Assembly: GCA_003242645.1 (NCBI GenBank)
Contig: QGVC01000131.1
Location: 1-8,811 of the forward strand
Source of the DNA: Pseudomonadota bacterium
Lineage (GTDB): Bacteria > Pseudomonadota > Alphaproteobacteria > Rhizobiales > Hyphomicrobiaceae
DNA: 8,811 nucleotides
Direction: 5' to 3'
In this document: positions 6,432-8,811 of the stretch, piece by piece
Position numbering within the stretch: position 1 is the stretch's first letter
How the letters are laid out: each line of letters begins with the position of its first letter
The notes under the pieces: generated by a model
Database searches by the model: none
What the model saw: only the letters and a program-made list of their open reading frames with translations
What the model was told of the DNA's origin: nothing
Program-made: the position numbers and the translations under genes

Positions 6432-7130
6432 ATGCGCAGCACCACGATTGCCGCAGCGTGTCTCACTTTGGCCCTTGGTGCCGGCGTGGCTTTCGGCCAG
6501 ACGAGCCAGCCAGGCGGCGGACCTTCGACCGGGCCGGCTTCCGGCATAAGCCCCAATCGAGCCACCGGCATTAGCCCCGAGGCGAGAGGACCTTCGGTTC
6601 TCCGCGGCTTACCTGCCAATCCAGGACTTTCGGGCGAAGCCGGCGGCCGGCCGCGCCTTATGGACCGGATGGATCGCAGCGGCCGAATGAGAGATCGCGT
6701 GCGGGCGTTTCGTGATCCGGAGGCTGCCGAACGCTTCCGTCGCCGCGGGAGCGCAATGATGCCCGGTGAGTCCACTGACCGGTTTCCCGCCTCCCGCTTG
6801 CTTCCACTGCGACCTGGCAGTCCTGCCGACGACCGGCGCGAACGCATGAGGGCTTTGGGCCTGGAGCCCGAGGGTAGCCCCTCGGCGTCCCAGCGCCGGG
6901 CAGCCCGGCGATCTGGAGCCGACTTCACGCAGCGTGAATGCGAGCAAATCTGGGATTCGGGCACCGGCATGAATCGCCAGCAATGGTCGGCCAGCTGCCG
7001 TCGCGTGGGGCAGCGCATGGAGCAGCTCCGCCGCATAGGTCGAGGGGGGACGCTGAGGGAACGGCGCTCGCCGATAAGTCCATCGGACATAGGAGTGTTC
7101 GGCTCACAGGCTGACCCGGACGCCCGATGA
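6432..7130 (+). CDS. Hypothetical secreted Pro/Gly/Arg-rich protein
   Basis: No family is recognised with certainty. The 232-residue product has a clear signal peptide (1-22, core AAACLTLALGAGVAFG), so it is exported. Residues 23-75 are rich in Gly, Pro and Ser and contain a short repeat (SGISPNRA/TGISPEAR). Residues 75-165 are strongly basic with many Arg and Met, probably disordered. The only compact-looking part is about 166-200: C170 and C189 flank IWDSGTGMNRQQW. This resembles a short Cys-IWD-T-M-W-Cys motif I recall from small secreted hypothetical proteins of Hyphomicrobiales, where the two cysteines may form a disulfide. The start is ATG 6432 behind AAGAGG at 5 bases; an upstream TTG at 6399 is rejected because it would displace the signal peptide. 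It converges with the hydrolase gene. Confidence 0.75.
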   Translation: MRSTTIAAACLTLALGAGVAFGQTSQPGGGPSTGPASGISPNRATGISPEARGPSVLRGLPANPGLSGEAGGRPRLMDRMDRSGRMRDRVRAFRDPEAAERFRRRGSAMMPGESTDRFPASRLLPLRPGSPADDRRERMRALGLEPEGSPSASQRRAARRSGADFTQRECEQIWDSGTGMNRQQWSASCRRVGQRMEQLRRIGRGGTLRERRSPISPSDIGVFGSQADPDAR

Positions 7131-7142
7131 GCGGGGGCCTGA

Positions 7143-8102
7143 TCAACCTCGCCGCAGGAATGTTGCGATCTCATCGGCCAGATCCTCGCCGAAGAGGTCG
7201 CGGAAGAAGTGGTCCGCGCCGTCCACCTCGGTCAGCGTCACGTTGTCGGGTAGTCCTGCAGCGCTCAGCGCGTCCACGATCCCCGGCACGACCTCGTCGC
7301 CACCCGCCGCGATGGCGAGTGTCGGAGCCCCAATATCGTTCAGCAGCTCCGGGACGCTACGGCGCGAGCCGGCATAATAATCAAGAAAAGTTGTCGGGTG
7401 TACCCGCGCGTTCGGGCACGTGAGGAAACCGGGCACATCCATCGGCGAATCGGCTTGGCCCCTCTCAACTCGTGTACGCGCCTCCGCGAGGAGAGGCTCA
7501 AGCGGCTTGCCGAACTGGGCTTCGTATCTTGAGGCTTGCTCCTCGGCCGAGGTGTTCTCCAGCAAAGGGGCAACGAGGACAATCCGACCCGATATTCTGT
7601 TCGCCTGCTCTGCCGCAAACAGTGCAACTTGCGCGCCGCCTCTGGAGTGGCCGATCAAATCCACCCAAGCCGCCTTTCGGGCCTCGAGCCATTCGAGCCA
7701 ACTGCTCAGCTCGTCGACCGCATCGCTGTGGCGGTGAGCATGCTCCTGTGCGCAGTCGAACATGCCTGTTCGGCCGTCGACGCCGAGGCTCAAGGTCACC
7801 GCTAAAGTGTTGACTCCCCGCTGCTTCAGGTTCGCTTGCAAGTCGCGGATGATTTCCATCCCGTGGTGGGCGAGGGTCCCGTGGAGGATGAGCGCAACGC
7901 CATCCTTTTCCAGAGACTTGCCGGGCGCGATTTCCAGCCGCCCGTTGAGCTTGAGCCCAAGATGCTCGTGGACCACATCCCCCGCCGAGGCGCGAAGCGG
8001 ATTGACGAATGCCAACGCCATGGCGAACGCGAGGAGGATGGCCCGAACTTTGCCAAAAGCCCTTTGCTCTCCGCGGCTTGGCAAAGCTCCGATCCCCTTC
8101 AT
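7143..8102 (-). CDS. Exported alpha/beta hydrolase
   Basis: Predicted serine hydrolase acting outside the cytoplasm; the substrate is unknown. In the 319-residue form, residues 1-40 contain a basic start, a hydrophobic core (AILLAFAMALAFV) and an ASA cleavage-like end. The oxyanion strand motif is LILHGTLAHHG (71-81). The nucleophile elbow is GHSRGG, with S153. D269 in GGDEVVP and H298 in DGADHFF complete a likely catalytic triad. C117 and C229 could form a disulfide in the periplasm. ATG 8102 is chosen because GGAG lies 6 bases upstream and it gives a plausible signal peptide. The frame stays open to 8183, but ATG 8183 and ATG 8141 lack ribosome sites. It ends 12 bases from the convergent secreted-protein gene, and I see no hairpin terminator between them. 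Confidence 0.85.
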   Translation of the reverse strand: MKGIGALPSRGEQRAFGKVRAILLAFAMALAFVNPLRASAGDVVHEHLGLKLNGRLEIAPGKSLEKDGVALILHGTLAHHGMEIIRDLQANLKQRGVNTLAVTLSLGVDGRTGMFDCAQEHAHRHSDAVDELSSWLEWLEARKAAWVDLIGHSRGGAQVALFAAEQANRISGRIVLVAPLLENTSAEEQASRYEAQFGKPLEPLLAEARTRVERGQADSPMDVPGFLTCPNARVHPTTFLDYYAGSRRSVPELLNDIGAPTLAIAAGGDEVVPGIVDALSAAGLPDNVTLTEVDGADHFFRDLFGEDLADEIATFLRRG

Positions 8103-8191
8103 CTCGCGCTCCGTGCTCTGAACAGGCCCAGGAAAGCTCATCCGAGCAAAGCTGCCCAGCGTGCAGAGCATTCGCAAGTCCATCTATCAGC

Positions 8192-8222
8192 TAAGGGGTT
8201 AGCGCCATCTAGGCGAACCTTA
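8192..8222. repeat. Inverted repeat upstream of the hydrolase gene
   Basis: GGTT (8197-8200) with AACC (8216-8219), and CGCC (8203-8206) with GGCG (8212-8215), form an 8-base-pair stem with a two-base bulge and the loop ATCTA. An alternative outer pairing TAAGG/CCTTA (8192-8196 with 8218-8222) also exists. It lies 90 bases or more upstream of the hydrolase start, in its leader or promoter region. Confidence 0.35.
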
Positions 8223-8286
8223 TGAGAAGCATGCCCGCCTGTATGAGCACGAGGTCAGCCTGCTAAGACCTGAGAACCCGCCCATG

Positions 8287-8308
8287 AAGTAGCGCAATTG
8301 GGCTACTT
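8287..8308. repeat. Short perfect inverted repeat in the 8103-8423 gap
   Basis: AAGTAGC (8287-8293) and GCTACTT (8302-8308) form a perfect 7-base-pair stem with an 8-base loop. No T tract follows on either strand. It lies 15 bases from the longer hairpin at 8324-8370. Confidence 0.45.
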
Positions 8309-8323
8309 GGCGCGACAGAACAC

Positions 8324-8370
8324 GCGCACTCTCTGCGACGCACCGACAATTCACGTCGCAGAAGGTGCGC
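8324..8370. repeat. Long imperfect hairpin downstream of the small exported protein gene
   Basis: Arms 8324-8340 and 8354-8370, 17 bases each, pair with 15 Watson-Crick pairs, one G-T pair and one mismatch around a 13-base loop; the inner 9 pairs are uninterrupted. It starts 54 bases past the stop of the minus-strand gene ending at 8424. There is no T run on either side, so an ordinary intrinsic terminator is unlikely. It may be a 3' stabilising structure, part of a small RNA, or a protein site. The 9-base word CGCACCGAC occurs in its loop side (8339-8347) and again at 8368-8376. Confidence 0.55.
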
Positions 8371-8423
8371 ACCGACGTCAACCGAAAGTTGATCCTATCG
8401 CAGGCTCTCTACCAATCCGAGTG

Positions 8424-8774
8424 CTAGAAGCGATGCTTGACTGTGCCGCGCACAACCACGCCGTCCGCTGGGGCTTCAGGTGACGTCTCTGGCTGCTTGG
8501 GGTCGGCCGCCCCATAAAGCAGCTCCAGGCCGAAGTCCATCTTCGGCAGCACGCCCAGCTTGCCAAGGCCTGGAATCCGCACCTCGGTCCCCGCTGAAGG
8601 AGCACTAGTAGTTTCGGACATTGACAGATCGGCACCCAGTGGCACCTCTGTCGGAGCAGCCTTCGACTCCCCGCTTGCTGGGATCTGGCCACCCTGTTGT
8701 ACGTCGAACGCCATGGCTGCGCTGCTGGCTCCCGCCAACAGTACACCCGCGAGCCATATACGAACCCAGTTCAT
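8424..8774 (-). CDS. Small hypothetical exported protein with beta-strand C-terminus
   Basis: Not recognised as a named family. The 116-residue product has a good signal peptide (1-22, core IWLAGVLLAGASSAAMA) and so leaves the cytoplasm. Residues 23-65 are polar and low in structure, rich in Ser, Ala, Glu and Pro. Residues about 74-88 (LGVLPKMDFGLELLY) and 105-116 (GVVVRGTVKHRF) each alternate hydrophobic and polar residues like beta strands, joined by a Pro-rich stretch. The chain ends in Phe, as outer-membrane beta proteins often do. This may be a tiny envelope protein with a beta hairpin. ATG 8774 follows GGCGGAG with a 6-base spacer. The 37 bases upstream to the window edge show no clear promoter. 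Confidence 0.75.
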   Translation of the reverse strand: MNWVRIWLAGVLLAGASSAAMAFDVQQGGQIPASGESKAAPTEVPLGADLSMSETTSAPSAGTEVRIPGLGKLGVLPKMDFGLELLYGAADPKQPETSPEAPADGVVVRGTVKHRF

Positions 8775-8811
8775 TCGGGACTCCGCCGGTCCAAATCATC
8801 CACGCGTTCTG

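Noticed and set aside
6184..6432. 82-residue minus-strand frame in the gap after the atp terminator
   Set aside because: It lacks an ATG start and a ribosome site, and its sequence suggests no known protein.
6413..7174. 253-residue antisense open frame over the secreted protein gene
   Set aside because: The plus-strand frame has a signal peptide and ribosome site; the antisense frame is Arg/Pro/Ser-rich with no export signal or motif.
8192..8222. Possible tRNA-like or transposon-end structure
   Set aside because: No cloverleaf, anticodon arm or TTCRA loop is visible, and there is no matching inverted end or transposase in the window.
8298..8483. 61-residue plus-strand frame across the gap at 8184-8423
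   Set aside because: It starts at a TTG without a ribosome site, crosses the long hairpin and overlaps the end of the exported protein gene.
1..8811. CRISPR arrays, prophage, insertion sequences, toxin-antitoxin or defence genes
   Set aside because: No regularly spaced repeats, transposase, integrase, phage or toxin motifs were seen on either strand.

Overview
The window is chromosomal DNA of a GC-rich alphaproteobacterium, most likely of the order Hyphomicrobiales (Rhizobiales). The main evidence is an F0 ATP synthase cluster in the order atpI-atpB-atpE-atpF'-atpF. It has two different b-type subunits, an a subunit with the His/Glu arrangement of alphaproteobacteria and mitochondria, and no F1 genes attached. 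The flanking OmpA-family and small secreted proteins also look alphaproteobacterial. No species can be named from the sequence alone.

Layout. Positions 1-1604 carry two minus-strand genes: a glutathione S-transferase-like protein that appears to lose its C-terminus through a frameshift at the window edge, and upstream of it a HAD-superfamily phosphatase. Positions 1734-3299 (minus) encode a large exported OmpA-family protein. It has a long charged low-complexity region, a C-terminal peptidoglycan-binding domain, and a hairpin terminator just past its stop. A divergent intergenic region (3300-3595) holds two palindromes and a very good sigma70-type promoter for the atp genes. Positions 3596-6155 (plus) are the five-gene F0 operon, closed by a clear intrinsic terminator. 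A 253-base gap with one hairpin leads to a plus-strand gene for a secreted Pro/Gly/Arg-rich protein (6432-7130). This converges, 12 bases away, on a minus-strand exported alpha/beta hydrolase (7143-8102). A 321-base gap (8103-8423) contains three inverted repeats, one of them long. The window ends with a small exported protein (8424-8774, minus).

How the genes work together. The F0 operon is the only obvious functional unit. AtpI assists assembly. AtpB (a) and the AtpE c-ring form the proton path. AtpF and AtpF' form the b/b' peripheral stalk that holds F1, which must be encoded elsewhere. A stem-loop lies on each side of atpE, the gene whose product is needed in the most copies, which suggests post-transcriptional control of stoichiometry. 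Four other products (OmpA-family, Pro/Arg-rich protein, hydrolase, small C-terminal protein) carry export signals and would act in the envelope, but nothing shows that they cooperate.

I did not find a new multi-gene system. The points most worth following are the structured 8184-8423 gap, the hairpins around atpE, the palindromes beside the atp promoter, and the apparent GST frameshift.
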